A program made the position numbers and the translations under genes. A stretch of 36,847 nucleotides of DNA from Acidobacteria bacterium RIFCSPLOWO2_12_FULL_65_11 (GTDB taxonomy: Bacteria; Acidobacteriota; Vicinamibacteria; Vicinamibacterales; CAVVIG01), in contig MELA01000025.1 of NCBI GenBank assembly GCA_001767495.1, forward strand, positions 1 through 36,847, given 5' to 3'. Positions 22,874 through 30,510 of the stretch are shown in pieces. Position 1 is the first letter of the stretch, and each line of letters begins with the position of its first letter. The notes under the pieces are model-generated. The model saw only the letters and a list, made by a program, of their open reading frames with translations. It had not been told where the DNA came from and did no database searches.

Positions 22874-23485
22874 CTAGAAACCCGCAATGTAGGGCAGTCG
22901 GTCGGCGACGCGGCGGACCTCGTCGTATCGATCGAGGAGCATCGCGGTGGGGTTCCATTGGCCGCTGAGAAATGCCTCGCGTAGCGCCGGCGGAACGCTT
23001 GCCGTGATGCGCACCGATCCCGCCGTGACGACGCCCGACCGAACGTCGGCCTCGATGATCACATCGGGCGTCTGTTCGACGAGCATCTGCAGCCGACCAA
23101 TCTCATCGTGGCCTGCGGCAAAGCACGGAATGCCGAGGATGGCGGAGTTGCCCTGGAAGATCTCCGCAAACGATTCGCCGATAATCGCGCGGATTCCGGA
23201 TCGGAGCAGGCCCTGGGGCGCATGCTCGCGTGACGACCCGGACCCGAAGTTGGCGTTGACGACGAGGACGGTCGCGCCGGCGTATCGCGGGTTGCTGAAC
23301 GGATGGCGCGGATCGGTGGCGCGATCGTCCTCGAACAGATGCTGCTCCAGCCCGTCGAATGAGACGACGCGCAGGAAGCGCGCCGGCATGATGCGGTCGG
23401 TGTCGATGTCGTTGCCGCGCAGCGGCAGGCCCCGACCGGAGATCGTGAGGATGGGGCCTGCGGCCGTAGCTTGCGTGGCCATCAT
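22874..23485 (-). CDS. leuD: 3-isopropylmalate dehydratase small subunit
   Basis: LeuD supplies the swivelling domain of isopropylmalate isomerase, which converts 2- to 3-isopropylmalate together with LeuC. The 203-aa product carries [22 protein letters not shown] near the start, [34 protein letters not shown] in the centre and [11 protein letters not shown], all family signatures; length matches the usual about 200 aa. Its ATG (23485, with a second ATG at 23482) overlaps the leuC stop by 4 nt, so the two subunits are translationally coupled. It is read toward lysR, with an inverted repeat in the gap. Confidence 0.95.
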   Translation of the reverse strand: MMATQATAAGPILTISGRGLPLRGNDIDTDRIMPARFLRVVSFDGLEQHLFEDDRATDPRHPFSNPRYAGATVLVVNANFGSGSSREHAPQGLLRSGIRAIIGESFAEIFQGNSAILGIPCFAAGHDEIGRLQMLVEQTPDVIIEADVRSGVVTAGSVRITASVPPALREAFLSGQWNPTAMLLDRYDEVRRVADRLPYIAGF

Positions 23486-24900
23486 TGTTTACTCCGCGCG
23501 GGGCCCATTCCCGCCACTTGGCCTCGGGTGTCGAACGTCCTAACGTCGATCACTTCGCCGGCCACCGCCGCGGCGGCAACCATGGCCGGACTCATGAGCA
23601 GTGTCCGCCCCGTCGGGCTGCCTTGGCGGCCCTTGAAGTTGCGATTCGACGAGGAGGCGCAGATCTGACGGCCCTCGAGCCGGTCGGTGTTCATGCCGAG
23701 GCACATCGAGCAGCCCGCGCCCCGCCACTCGAAGCCGGCGTCGATGAACACCTGGTGCAACCCCTTGGCCTCAGCCGCGCGGCGAACATGGCGCGAGCCG
23801 GGCACGACGAGCGCTTTGACGTGTGGGGCGACGTGGTGTCCCTTGACCAGCCGCGCCGCCTCCTCGAGATCTGACAGCCGGCCGTTGGTGCACGATCCAA
23901 TAAACGCGACATCGATGCGCGTACCCTTGACCAGCGCTCCCGGCGTAAAGCCCATGAACGCGAATGCCTCGTCTGTGGGATCGGCGTTAATCGGTTCGGA
24001 GATGCCAACCGACTGACCTGGATTGATGCCCCACGTCACCGTTGGCTCGATGGACGCGGCGTCCAGGGTCACGCGATCGTCGTACGACGCGTTCCGATCT
24101 GACGCGATCGTCCGCCACCACGCGACCGCCCGGTCGAAGGCGTCGCCTGAGGGCGCGAACCGACGCCCGCGCAAGAACGCGAACGTCGTCTCGTCGGGGT
24201 TCACGTAACCGACGCGGGCGCCGCCTTCGATCGACATGTTGCAGATGGTCATGCGCTCGTCGATCGTCATCTTGTCGAGGGCTGTACCGCCGTACTCGTA
24301 GGCGAATCCGCCGCCGCCGTGCACACCGAGGCGACGGATGATCGTGAGGATGACGTCCTTCGCGTAGACACCGGGCCCCAGCTGGCCGTTGACGTCGATC
24401 CGGCGGACCTTGAGTGGCTCGAGCGCCAGTGACTGGCTGGCGAGCACGTCGCGAACTTGTGATGTGCCGATCCCGAGCGCGATGGCACCCAGTGCGCCGT
24501 GGGTGGACGTGTGGCTGTCTCCGCACGCGATCGTCAGGCCGGGCTGCGTAAGACCCAGCTCCGGGCCTATCACGTGCACGATCCCCTGGTTCTCGTTGTC
24601 GGGCGTCCAGAGGGAGATGCCGAACTCGCGGCAGTTCCGCTCGAGCACGCCCGTCATCTCTTCGGCCATCAGGTCGAGAAACGGCCGCCCCTGTCTGTTC
24701 GTGGGAACGATGTGATCGACGGTGGCGAAGGTGCGGTTGGGGCAGGCGACCTTCCAGCCGTGCTGGCGGAGCATGTCGAACGCCTGCGGGCTCGTGACCT
24801 CGTGGATGAGGTGGAGGCCCACGAAGAGCTGCGTTTGTCCGCTCGGCAGCGTGCGGACGGCGTGTGCGTTCCACACTTTGTGGAAGAGTGTCTCGGCCAT
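23482..24900 (-). CDS. leuC: 3-isopropylmalate dehydratase large subunit
   Basis: LeuC is the aconitase-like subunit with a [4Fe-4S] cluster. The 472-aa product has [37 protein letters not shown] at the N-terminus, [41 protein letters not shown], and the cluster cysteines in [16 protein letters not shown] and [11 protein letters not shown]. Length fits the family. It is the first gene of a leuCD operon; no leuB is in the window. Upstream, a perfect CGACTA-GGA-TAGTCG palindrome overlaps a TATCCT -10-like box (24916-24930), a possible control point. Confidence 0.96.
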   Translation of the reverse strand: MAETLFHKVWNAHAVRTLPSGQTQLFVGLHLIHEVTSPQAFDMLRQHGWKVACPNRTFATVDHIVPTNRQGRPFLDLMAEEMTGVLERNCREFGISLWTPDNENQGIVHVIGPELGLTQPGLTIACGDSHTSTHGALGAIALGIGTSQVRDVLASQSLALEPLKVRRIDVNGQLGPGVYAKDVILTIIRRLGVHGGGGFAYEYGGTALDKMTIDERMTICNMSIEGGARVGYVNPDETTFAFLRGRRFAPSGDAFDRAVAWWRTIASDRNASYDDRVTLDAASIEPTVTWGINPGQSVGISEPINADPTDEAFAFMGFTPGALVKGTRIDVAFIGSCTNGRLSDLEEAARLVKGHHVAPHVKALVVPGSRHVRRAAEAKGLHQVFIDAGFEWRGAGCSMCLGMNTDRLEGRQICASSSNRNFKGRQGSPTGRTLLMSPAMVAAAAVAGEVIDVRTFDTRGQVAGMGPARSKQ

Positions 24901-24915
24901 GTTCGAAATGACTCC

Positions 24916-24930
24916 CGACTAGGATAGTCG
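24916..24930 (-). promoter_or_regulatory. Palindrome over a -10-like box upstream of leuC
   Basis: CGACTA-GGA-TAGTCG is a perfect 6-bp inverted repeat 16 nt from the leuC start. On the minus strand its centre reads TATCCT, which could serve as -10. GGGAG lies between it and the ATG as a weak Shine-Dalgarno. Whether it is an operator or an RNA hairpin is open. Confidence 0.35.
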
Positions 24931-25002
24931 AAACCCGGCGCTCCGGGATAATCTGCCCATCTCAACCAAGCGACACTTCGTGGACAAGGACTGTACGAGG
25001 CT

Positions 25003-25320
25003 TTAGCGATCGAACCCGAGCGCGAACAGGAGAGCCGCGCGTACCTCCGCCATCCGAGGGGCTGGCAGTGTCGCGATCACCCGGCCCAAGCGGGCCTTCG
25101 GGACCGTCTGAAGATGATCGAGATTGACGGCGCACTCGCGCGGCACGCCGTCCGCGGGTGTGAGAGCCACCTCCGAAGGAATGTCTCTGACTGTCGACGT
25201 GACGGGCGCCACCGTCACGTCTCCTAGAAAGTCGAGCGCCGACCCTCGCGTGAGAATCAACACTGGACGCTGCTTGTCCGGTCGCTGAAAGCGGTACCAG
25301 CGGATTTCACCGTGGCGCAT
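25003..25320 (-). CDS. MazF/PemK-family toxin
   Basis: The 105-aa product begins MRHGEIRWYRFQRPDKQRPVLILTR and continues with VTVAPVTSTVRDIPSEVAL and GVPRECAVNLDHLQTVPKARLGRVIATL, the standard order of MazF motifs including the conserved Arg in the strand-turn and the T-S segment of the active site. MazF toxins are sequence-specific endoribonucleases that cut mRNA or other RNAs. The gene follows a ribbon-helix-helix antitoxin by 25 nt, the usual order for this toxin-antitoxin class. It could instead be a chromosomal relic, but no frame damage is visible. Confidence 0.9.
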   Translation of the reverse strand: MRHGEIRWYRFQRPDKQRPVLILTRGSALDFLGDVTVAPVTSTVRDIPSEVALTPADGVPRECAVNLDHLQTVPKARLGRVIATLPAPRMAEVRAALLFALGFDR

Positions 25321-25345
25321 GGCTCACTCGCGGCGTGTCCACCAA

Positions 25346-25576
25346 TCAATCTGGCCAGACTTGTTCGCGGGTCCACGCGGTGAGTTCGCCCCGTCGAACG
25401 GGCTTGCGTCGGTAGCCTTCTCGATGGCGTCGTTCCATCTCCTGAATGCGCTGGTGTTCGATCGCGGCATGCAGGGCGCGACGCGTGAACGCGGACCGTG
25501 TAAGACCGAGCCGCCGCGCAATGCGGTCGACTTTGACGACCAGATCGGGCTCGAGTGTCATCTGAACTGTTCTCAC
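25346..25576 (-). CDS. Ribbon-helix-helix antitoxin paired with MazF
   Basis: The track start at 25639 lies in the promoter region; I use GTG 25576, preceded by GAGG at 5 nt, giving 76 aa. The N-terminus VRTVQMTLEPDLVVKVDRIARRLGLTRSAFTRRALHAAI is a clear RHH (MetJ/CopG-type) DNA-binding fold: one strand then two helices. The C-terminal tail (EMERRHREGYRRKPVRRGELTAWTREQVWPD) is charged and ends with aromatic residues, as expected for the segment that wraps the toxin. Such antitoxins repress their own promoter; an operator-like palindrome overlaps the predicted -10 just upstream (25596-25619). Confidence 0.88.
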   Translation of the reverse strand: MRTVQMTLEPDLVVKVDRIARRLGLTRSAFTRRALHAAIEHQRIQEMERRHREGYRRKPVRRGELTAWTREQVWPD

Positions 25577-25595
25577 GTCGACCTCGCGATCATGT

Positions 25596-25639
25596 TGATA
25601 ACGATAGCTATAGTAATCACTCCCGAGATTTCCGGTCAA
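25596..25639. promoter_or_regulatory. Divergent control region with a 24-bp palindrome (TA operator or metal-regulator box)
   Basis: A 24-bp imperfect palindrome, arms TGATaACgATAG and CTATaGTaATCA, matches at 10 of 12 pairs (25596-25619). On the minus strand TTGACC (25639-25634), an 18-bp spacer and TACTAT (25615-25610) form a promoter for the antitoxin gene, with the palindrome covering its -10. On the plus strand TATAGT (25609-25614) could serve the zinc-uptake genes. The site is an A/T-rich island in GC-rich DNA. The form also recalls Fur/Zur boxes. Confidence 0.6.
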
Positions 25640-25713
25640 TCCCGAGTGTGTCGCACGGCTCAGCGGTCGCTCGGTTGTTCGTTACCGGCCTGGTGGCGTA
25701 TCATCGAAGGCAC

Positions 25714-26007
25714 ATGCGCGGCAGATTGAGCGATTGGCGCTGGCGGCCCGTGGCGTTCGTTGGGATCGCCCTCTACGCCACGTTCCTGGTTGTCGCGCCC
25801 TTCGAGCACCACGATCTGGTCTGTCATCTCAAGAACCCCATCCACTGTACGTCCTGCTCGTCGAGTCTGCCCGGCTCGGATCCCAATGCCCCCGACGTCC
25901 TCGGCGCCTCGAGCCTCTCTGACGCCGGCCGTGCCGTGGCTATTCACGTCCTCGCCGACGACACCCTCCTGTCCGTCCGATCGACCGGCCGTTCACCTCC
26001 TGCCTGA
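25714..26007 (+). CDS. Small membrane protein with Cys/His cluster, first gene of the metal-uptake locus
   Basis: The track ORF starts at 25555 inside the control region; ATG 25714 with GAAGG before it gives 97 aa. There is one hydrophobic helix (residues about 12-29, VAFVGIALYATFLVVAP), then a Cys/His-rich stretch, FEHHDLVCHLKNPIHCTSC, with four His and three Cys in under 20 residues, then a polar tail. The layout suggests a membrane-anchored or exported metal-binding protein. I do not recognise a named family with certainty. Position ahead of a porin, a zinc-type binding protein and a permease supports a role in metal capture, by inference. Confidence 0.65.
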   Translation: MRGRLSDWRWRPVAFVGIALYATFLVVAPFEHHDLVCHLKNPIHCTSCSSSLPGSDPNAPDVLGASSLSDAGRAVAIHVLADDTLLSVRSTGRSPPA

Positions 26008-26087
26008 CGAGGGACCTTCTTCGTGACCTCGTCGCTGGCGGTAGCCGGTCGCCGAGATTTCCATCGGTTTGGCATAGGAGGAAGAGC

Positions 26088-27386
26088 ATGCGAGCGCAGG
26101 TCATCGGCGCATCGCTGGTAGCCGTCGTTGTCTTGGGCCTTGTAGCGACGCCTGCCTCGGCGCAGGAAGCGCAGGCGATTCGACAGGACATCGATCAGCT
26201 CAAGCGCGATTTCGACACGCTCAAGCAGCAGTACGACGCGCGGCTGGCAGCGCTCGAAGCCAGGCTCGCGGCCATTCAAGCGGAGGGCGGTCAGCCGTCC
26301 GGTCAGCAGCCGACACCCACCGCCGAAGTACCGCCGGGCGCGGCTGGCGCGGGCGGGCCGACCGGATCGTTACCGGTCTATGGGGGAGCGGCGTTAGGTT
26401 CGAAGGTGTTCAATCCGGACATTGCCGTTATCGGCAATTTTCTCGGCGCCTCGGGCAGGAACACTGTGAATCCCAATCCGGCGCTGCGGATGCAGGAATC
26501 CGAGGCCTCGTTCCAGGCCATTGTCGACCCGTTTGCGCGCGCAGACTTTTTCGTTGCCTTCGGCGAGGAAGGCGTGGAGCTCGAAGAGGGATTTGTCACC
26601 TTTCCGACCGTGCCGGGTGGCCTGCTGATGAAAGTTGGAAAGCTCCGCGCGGACTTCGGCAAAGTCAACGGCCTGCACAATCACCTTCTGCCGTGGACCG
26701 ACCGGCCGCTCGTCACGAACAACCTAGTTGCGGGCGACGAGGGCGTCAGCGACGCCGGGATCTCAGTCGCGCGTCTGATTCCCAATCCCTGGATCTTCCT
26801 CGAAGCCACCGGACAGGTGTTTCGCGGCGACTCGAGCAGTCTGTTTCAGTCCAATGAGCGCGGTGACCTCGGCTACGTCGGGCACGTTCGCGGCTATCAG
26901 GACATCACCGAGGGCAGCAATATCGATCTCGGCGTGTCATACGCCCGAGGCCACAACGACGCTGGTATTGTCTCCGGCGTCGACGTCGGACGATTCCGGA
27001 CCACGCTGTACGGCGCCGACGCGACGTTCCGGTGGCGTCCGCTGCGGCGATCGATCTACCGCTCGTTTGTCGTGCGATCGGAACTCGTGTGGAGCCAGCG
27101 CGATCAGTTCACCGGGCTCGAGCGCGCCATGGGGTGGTACGTGTCTGGCAATTATCAGTTTGCCCGGCGATGGTTTACCGGCGCGCGGATCGATCGGTCC
27201 GGGCAGGCGGCCGATCGGTCGATGGTCGATGAAGGGCAGTCGGTCATGCTGACGTTCTGGCCGAGCGAGTTCAGTCAGATCCGCGGCCAGTACCGGCGGA
27301 CCAACTACGCCGCCGGGTCGACGGCAAACGAGTTCCTGTTCCAGTTCCAGTTTTCGATCGGTGCGCACGGGGCGCATCCGTTCTAG
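26088..27386 (+). CDS. Outer-membrane porin-like beta-barrel with N-terminal coiled coil
   Basis: The 432-aa product has a signal peptide (VIGASLVAVVVLGLVATPASAQ), then a short coiled coil (IRQDIDQLKRDFDTLKQQYDARLAALEARLAAIQ) and a Pro/Gly-rich linker. From about residue 100 it has alternating beta-strands typical of a barrel (ASFQAIVDPFARADFFVAFG, LLMKVGKLRADFGKVNGLHNH, RSFVVRSELVWSQRD, NEFLFQFQFSIGAHGAHPF with a terminal Phe). The N-terminal coiled coil resembles periplasmic trimerisation segments of some porins. The strong AGGAGG ribosome binding site is the best in the window. Gene order (binding protein and permease next) suggests passage of a metal or metal chelate across the outer membrane. 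Confidence 0.75.
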   Translation: MRAQVIGASLVAVVVLGLVATPASAQEAQAIRQDIDQLKRDFDTLKQQYDARLAALEARLAAIQAEGGQPSGQQPTPTAEVPPGAAGAGGPTGSLPVYGGAALGSKVFNPDIAVIGNFLGASGRNTVNPNPALRMQESEASFQAIVDPFARADFFVAFGEEGVELEEGFVTFPTVPGGLLMKVGKLRADFGKVNGLHNHLLPWTDRPLVTNNLVAGDEGVSDAGISVARLIPNPWIFLEATGQVFRGDSSSLFQSNERGDLGYVGHVRGYQDITEGSNIDLGVSYARGHNDAGIVSGVDVGRFRTTLYGADATFRWRPLRRSIYRSFVVRSELVWSQRDQFTGLERAMGWYVSGNYQFARRWFTGARIDRSGQAADRSMVDEGQSVMLTFWPSEFSQIRGQYRRTNYAAGSTANEFLFQFQFSIGAHGAHPF

Positions 27387-27393
27387 AGGTTCT

Positions 27394-28323
27394 ATGAAAC
27401 GCGGAACATTCACGACCACAATCGCGGCCCTGCTGCTCGCTGCTGGTCCGGCGTGGGCACAAGGCAAGTTGAACGTGATCACCACGACTGAGGATCTCGC
27501 GTCGATTGCGAGGGAAGTCGGCGGCGACCGGATTACGGTCGAGTCAATCGCGAAGGGCTATCAGGACCCGCACTACGTCGAGGCCAAGCCAAGCTTTATC
27601 CTCAAGCTGCAACGGGCGGACGTGCTCGTGCTCGTCGGACGCGAGCTCGAAATCGGGTGGCTTCCGCCGCTCATTCAGCAGAGCCGCAACGCGAGGATCC
27701 AGGCGGGCGCAGACGGCTATCTTGACGCGTCGCTCGAGGCACAGATTCTCGAGATTCCGACCGGCCAAATCACCCGCGCGATGGGCGACGTCCATCCGCT
27801 CGGCAACCCCCATTACTGGATGGACCCAGAGAACGGCAAGCGCATCGGCAAGCAGATCGCAAACAGGCTATCTCGGTTCCGCCCGAACGACCGCGCGTTT
27901 TTCGAGCTGCGGCTCGCCGACTTCACGTCGCGTCTCGATGTAGCCGAAAAGCGATGGCTGGCGATGGTGGCGCCCTATAAGGGCACCAAGGCGGTGACGT
28001 ACCATCGCTCGTTTCCGAACTTCGCCGACCGCTTCGGCCTCGACATCGTGGGATACGTCGAGCCTCGTCCCGGTATTCCGCCCACGCCGCAACACACCCT
28101 CGATCTGATCAATGAGATGAAGCGGGCCAACGTCAAACTGGTCCTCGTCGAGCCGTACTTCGACCTGAAGACGCCGAATGCCATCGGTCGGGCGACGGGC
28201 GCCGAGGTGCTGGTGTTGCCCCCCTCGGTCGGCGGTGTGAAGGTGGCGACCGACTACTTCAAGCTGTTCGACTACAACATCGACCTGCTCGTCGACGCCA
28301 TCAAGAAGAGCGCGTCGAAGTAG
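27394..28323 (+). CDS. Zinc/manganese ABC transporter substrate-binding protein (ZnuA-like)
   Basis: I start at ATG 27394 (MKRGTFTTTIAALLLAAGPAWAQ, a signal peptide), eight bases after the porin stop; the result is 309 aa. The cluster A-I fold is seen in LNVITTTEDLASIAREVGGDRITVESIAKGYQDPHYVEAKPS (first His ligand), GNPHYWMDPENGKRI (second His), AVTYHRSFPNFADRFGLDIVG (third His) and VLVEPYFD (acidic ligand region). The His-rich loop of classical ZnuA is absent, so the metal (Zn, Mn or other) is not settled. It works with the membrane permease encoded next. No ATPase gene is present. Confidence 0.9.
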   Translation: MKRGTFTTTIAALLLAAGPAWAQGKLNVITTTEDLASIAREVGGDRITVESIAKGYQDPHYVEAKPSFILKLQRADVLVLVGRELEIGWLPPLIQQSRNARIQAGADGYLDASLEAQILEIPTGQITRAMGDVHPLGNPHYWMDPENGKRIGKQIANRLSRFRPNDRAFFELRLADFTSRLDVAEKRWLAMVAPYKGTKAVTYHRSFPNFADRFGLDIVGYVEPRPGIPPTPQHTLDLINEMKRANVKLVLVEPYFDLKTPNAIGRATGAEVLVLPPSVGGVKVATDYFKLFDYNIDLLVDAIKKSASK

Positions 28324-28341
28324 GGGCCGGCCTCAACGCTC

Positions 28342-29202
28342 ATGGATACCTCGATACTCGAGTTTCTGGCGGCGCCGTTCGCCGCCAGCCTCATCCTCAC
28401 GGGGATCCACGCTTATCTCGGCGTGCACGTCGTCGAGCGCGGCGTGATCTTCGTCGATCTCTCGCTCGCCCAGATCGCGGCCCTCGGCGCGACGATCGCA
28501 CTGCTATTGCCGATCTCGGGCGGCGATCCGCACGGGCCGGCGGTCTATTGGACCAGTCTCGCGTTCACTTTCATCGGCGCGCTGGTCTTCTCGACCATTC
28601 GCGGCCGACACGCGCGCATCCCCCTCGAAGCGATCATCGGGATCTGCTACGCCGTCGCGTCGGCGGCGGCGATTCTGGCGATGAGCAAGGCGACCTCCGA
28701 GAGCGAGCACCTCAAGGACATGCTCGTCGGCAACATTCTCGCCGTGTCGTGGCCAGAGGTGGGAGCGACCGCGGCGCTGTACGGCGCCGTCGGACTGTTC
28801 CACTACATCTTCCGCCACAAGTTTCTCGCCATCTCGATGGATCCCAAGCGGGCGCAGGCCGAAGGGATGTCAATCAGGCTGTGGGATTTTCTCTTCTATG
28901 CCTCGTTCGGGTTCGTCGTGACGTCCTCGGTCGCCATCGCCGGGGTGTTGCTCGTGTTCTGTTACCTGATCGTGCCCTCTGTGGCGGCCATGCTGTACGC
29001 CGATGAGATCGGCAAACGGCTCGCGATTGGCTGGTCGATGGGGACGGTCGTCTCGGGGCTCGGCGTCTACCTCTCACTGCGGCTCGACCTGCCGACCGGC
29101 GCGACCATCGTGTGCACCTTCGGCCTCGTGTTGATTATCATGGCCGCCGTCCGGCCGCTGTTGCAGAGACGCCTCCATGCGATGCCGCCAGTGCGGAACT
29201 GA
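28342..29202 (+). CDS. Metal ABC transporter permease (ABC-3/ZnuB family)
   Basis: The 286-aa product has about eight membrane helices and the ABC-3 permease layout: LEFLAAPFAASLILTGIHAYLGVHVVERGVIFVDLSLAQIAALGATIALL, MSKATSESEHLKDMLVGNILAVSW, then FLFYASFGFVVTSSVAIAGVLLVFCYLIVPSVAAMLYAD. It would form the membrane channel for the upstream binding protein. Start is ATG 28342, 18 nt after the upstream stop, without an obvious Shine-Dalgarno. The expected ATP-binding subunit is not found between 25.7 and 29.5 kb on either strand, so either a remote ATPase energises it or it was lost. Its end overlaps the zinc-ribbon gene by 26 nt. Confidence 0.9.
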   Translation: MDTSILEFLAAPFAASLILTGIHAYLGVHVVERGVIFVDLSLAQIAALGATIALLLPISGGDPHGPAVYWTSLAFTFIGALVFSTIRGRHARIPLEAIIGICYAVASAAAILAMSKATSESEHLKDMLVGNILAVSWPEVGATAALYGAVGLFHYIFRHKFLAISMDPKRAQAEGMSIRLWDFLFYASFGFVVTSSVAIAGVLLVFCYLIVPSVAAMLYADEIGKRLAIGWSMGTVVSGLGVYLSLRLDLPTGATIVCTFGLVLIIMAAVRPLLQRRLHAMPPVRN

Positions 29203-29467
29203 AATCGCCGACAAGGCCCTCGTCTGCTTTCGCTGCGGCGAGGCGACAACCGACTCGACGTTCGCGGCACGGGCCCCCAAAGAGCGACGCCCATCGATCG
29301 GTTTGCGGGTGGCCCTCTATGCCTTGGTGCTGCTGGTCTTGCTGGTGCTGTTTGTGGCCTACGAGGGCCCGACGCCCTCCGGTTTGCCTCCCCAGGCCGT
29401 GCAGTGGGCCATCATCGCCGGCGTGCTGGCGATCGTCGTGCTGCGCGTGATCGCACGTCGCCGCTAG
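29177..29467 (+). CDS. Zinc-ribbon membrane protein
   Basis: The 96-aa product starts MRCRQCGTEIADKALVCFRCGEA, a CxxC...CxxC zinc ribbon, followed by two membrane helices (LRVALYALVLLVLLVLFVAYEG and WAIIAGVLAIVVLRVIARR). Such small zinc-ribbon/TM proteins are common and uncharacterised. It starts inside the 3' end of the permease gene and its stop abuts the bioB start codon (TAG-ATG), so the metal-uptake and biotin genes may be read through as one transcript. A link to metal supply is only suggested by position. Confidence 0.8.
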   Translation: MRCRQCGTEIADKALVCFRCGEATTDSTFAARAPKERRPSIGLRVALYALVLLVLLVLFVAYEGPTPSGLPPQAVQWAIIAGVLAIVVLRVIARRR

Positions 29468-30475
29468 ATGCTAGACTCAACACTCGTGACGACTGCCACT
29501 CCTACTCAGCCCGCGATCCGGCACGACTGGACACTCGACGAGATCGAATCGATTTACGCCGCGCCGCTGTCCGACCTCATCTTCCGGGCCCAGCAGACCC
29601 ATCGCGCCTGGCACCGTGCCGATGAGGTGCAGGGCTGCGTCCTGCTGAGCATCAAGACCGGCGGATGCCCGGAGGACTGTGGGTACTGCCCGCAGTCGGC
29701 GCACTACCAGACCGGAGTGGCGCGGGCCGAACTGGTCGACCTCGAGGAGATGACCGAGGCGGCCAGACGCGCTCGCGCTCAGGGGGCGACGCGCTTCTGC
29801 ATGGGCGCTGCCTGGCGCGATGTCCCCGACGGCCAGCCGTTTGCGCGCGTCCTCGAGATGGTGCGGGCCGTGCGCGGGCTCGGCATGGAGGCGTGCTGCA
29901 CGCTCGGCATGCTCACCGACGATCAGGCCGAAGCGCTCGCGGAGGCCGGGTTGACGGCCTACAACCACAACCTCGACACCGCACCGGAGTTCTACGGCGA
30001 GATCATCACGACGCGGACCTACGACGATCGGCTGGCGACACTGGCGCGCGTGAGAGCAGCCGGTGTCACGGTGTGCTGCGGCGGCATCATCGGCATGGGC
30101 GAGAGCCGGCGCGTCCGCTGCGGCCTGCTGCGGCAGCTTGCGACGCTCGACCCGCATCCCGAGAACGTGCCGATCAATCTTCTGGTCCGCGTCTCGGGCA
30201 CGCCGCTCGGCGACCTGCCGCCAGAAGATCCGATCGAGCTGGTTCGGACGATTGCCAGCGCGCGCATCCTGATGCCCGCCTCGACCGTCCGCCTGAGCGC
30301 GGGCCGCCTGTCGCTCTCAGACGAGGCGCAGGCGCTCTGTTTTGTCGCCGGCGCCAATTCGGTGTTTCTCGGTGATCGCCTGCTGACGACGCCCAATCCA
30401 GGTGCCGATCGTGACGCGCAGCTGTTTGAGAAGCTGGGGCTGCGACTGCAGGAGCAGAGCCCACCGACGACGTAG
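29468..30475 (+). CDS. bioB: Biotin synthase
   Basis: BioB is the radical-SAM enzyme that inserts sulfur into dethiobiotin. The 335-aa product has the radical-SAM Cys motif in [20 protein letters not shown], then [64 protein letters not shown], and the auxiliary-cluster region [14 protein letters not shown] and [34 protein letters not shown]. Length fits. ATG 29468 directly follows the zinc-ribbon stop; a later GTG (29486) lies 8 nt after a -10-like TAGACT, so the start is not certain. It is first in bioBFDA. Its stop codon is part of the GTAG of a REP-like hairpin. Confidence 0.95.
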   Translation: MLDSTLVTTATPTQPAIRHDWTLDEIESIYAAPLSDLIFRAQQTHRAWHRADEVQGCVLLSIKTGGCPEDCGYCPQSAHYQTGVARAELVDLEEMTEAARRARAQGATRFCMGAAWRDVPDGQPFARVLEMVRAVRGLGMEACCTLGMLTDDQAEALAEAGLTAYNHNLDTAPEFYGEIITTRTYDDRLATLARVRAAGVTVCCGGIIGMGESRRVRCGLLRQLATLDPHPENVPINLLVRVSGTPLGDLPPEDPIELVRTIASARILMPASTVRLSAGRLSLSDEAQALCFVAGANSVFLGDRLLTTPNPGADRDAQLFEKLGLRLQEQSPPTT

Positions 30476-30494
30476 CGTCCGCCTTCAGGCGGAC
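30472..30494 (+). repeat. Solitary GTAG-hairpin (REP-like) between bioB and bioF
   Basis: GTAG then C, then GTCCGCC-TTCA-GGCGGAC, a 7-bp stem with a 4-nt loop, related to the units at 13285-13404 and 34116-34213. The TAG of GTAG is the bioB stop codon. It is 16 bp from the bioF start. Confidence 0.85.
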
Positions 30495-30510
30495 GTAACA
30501 AGGTGGCGAA

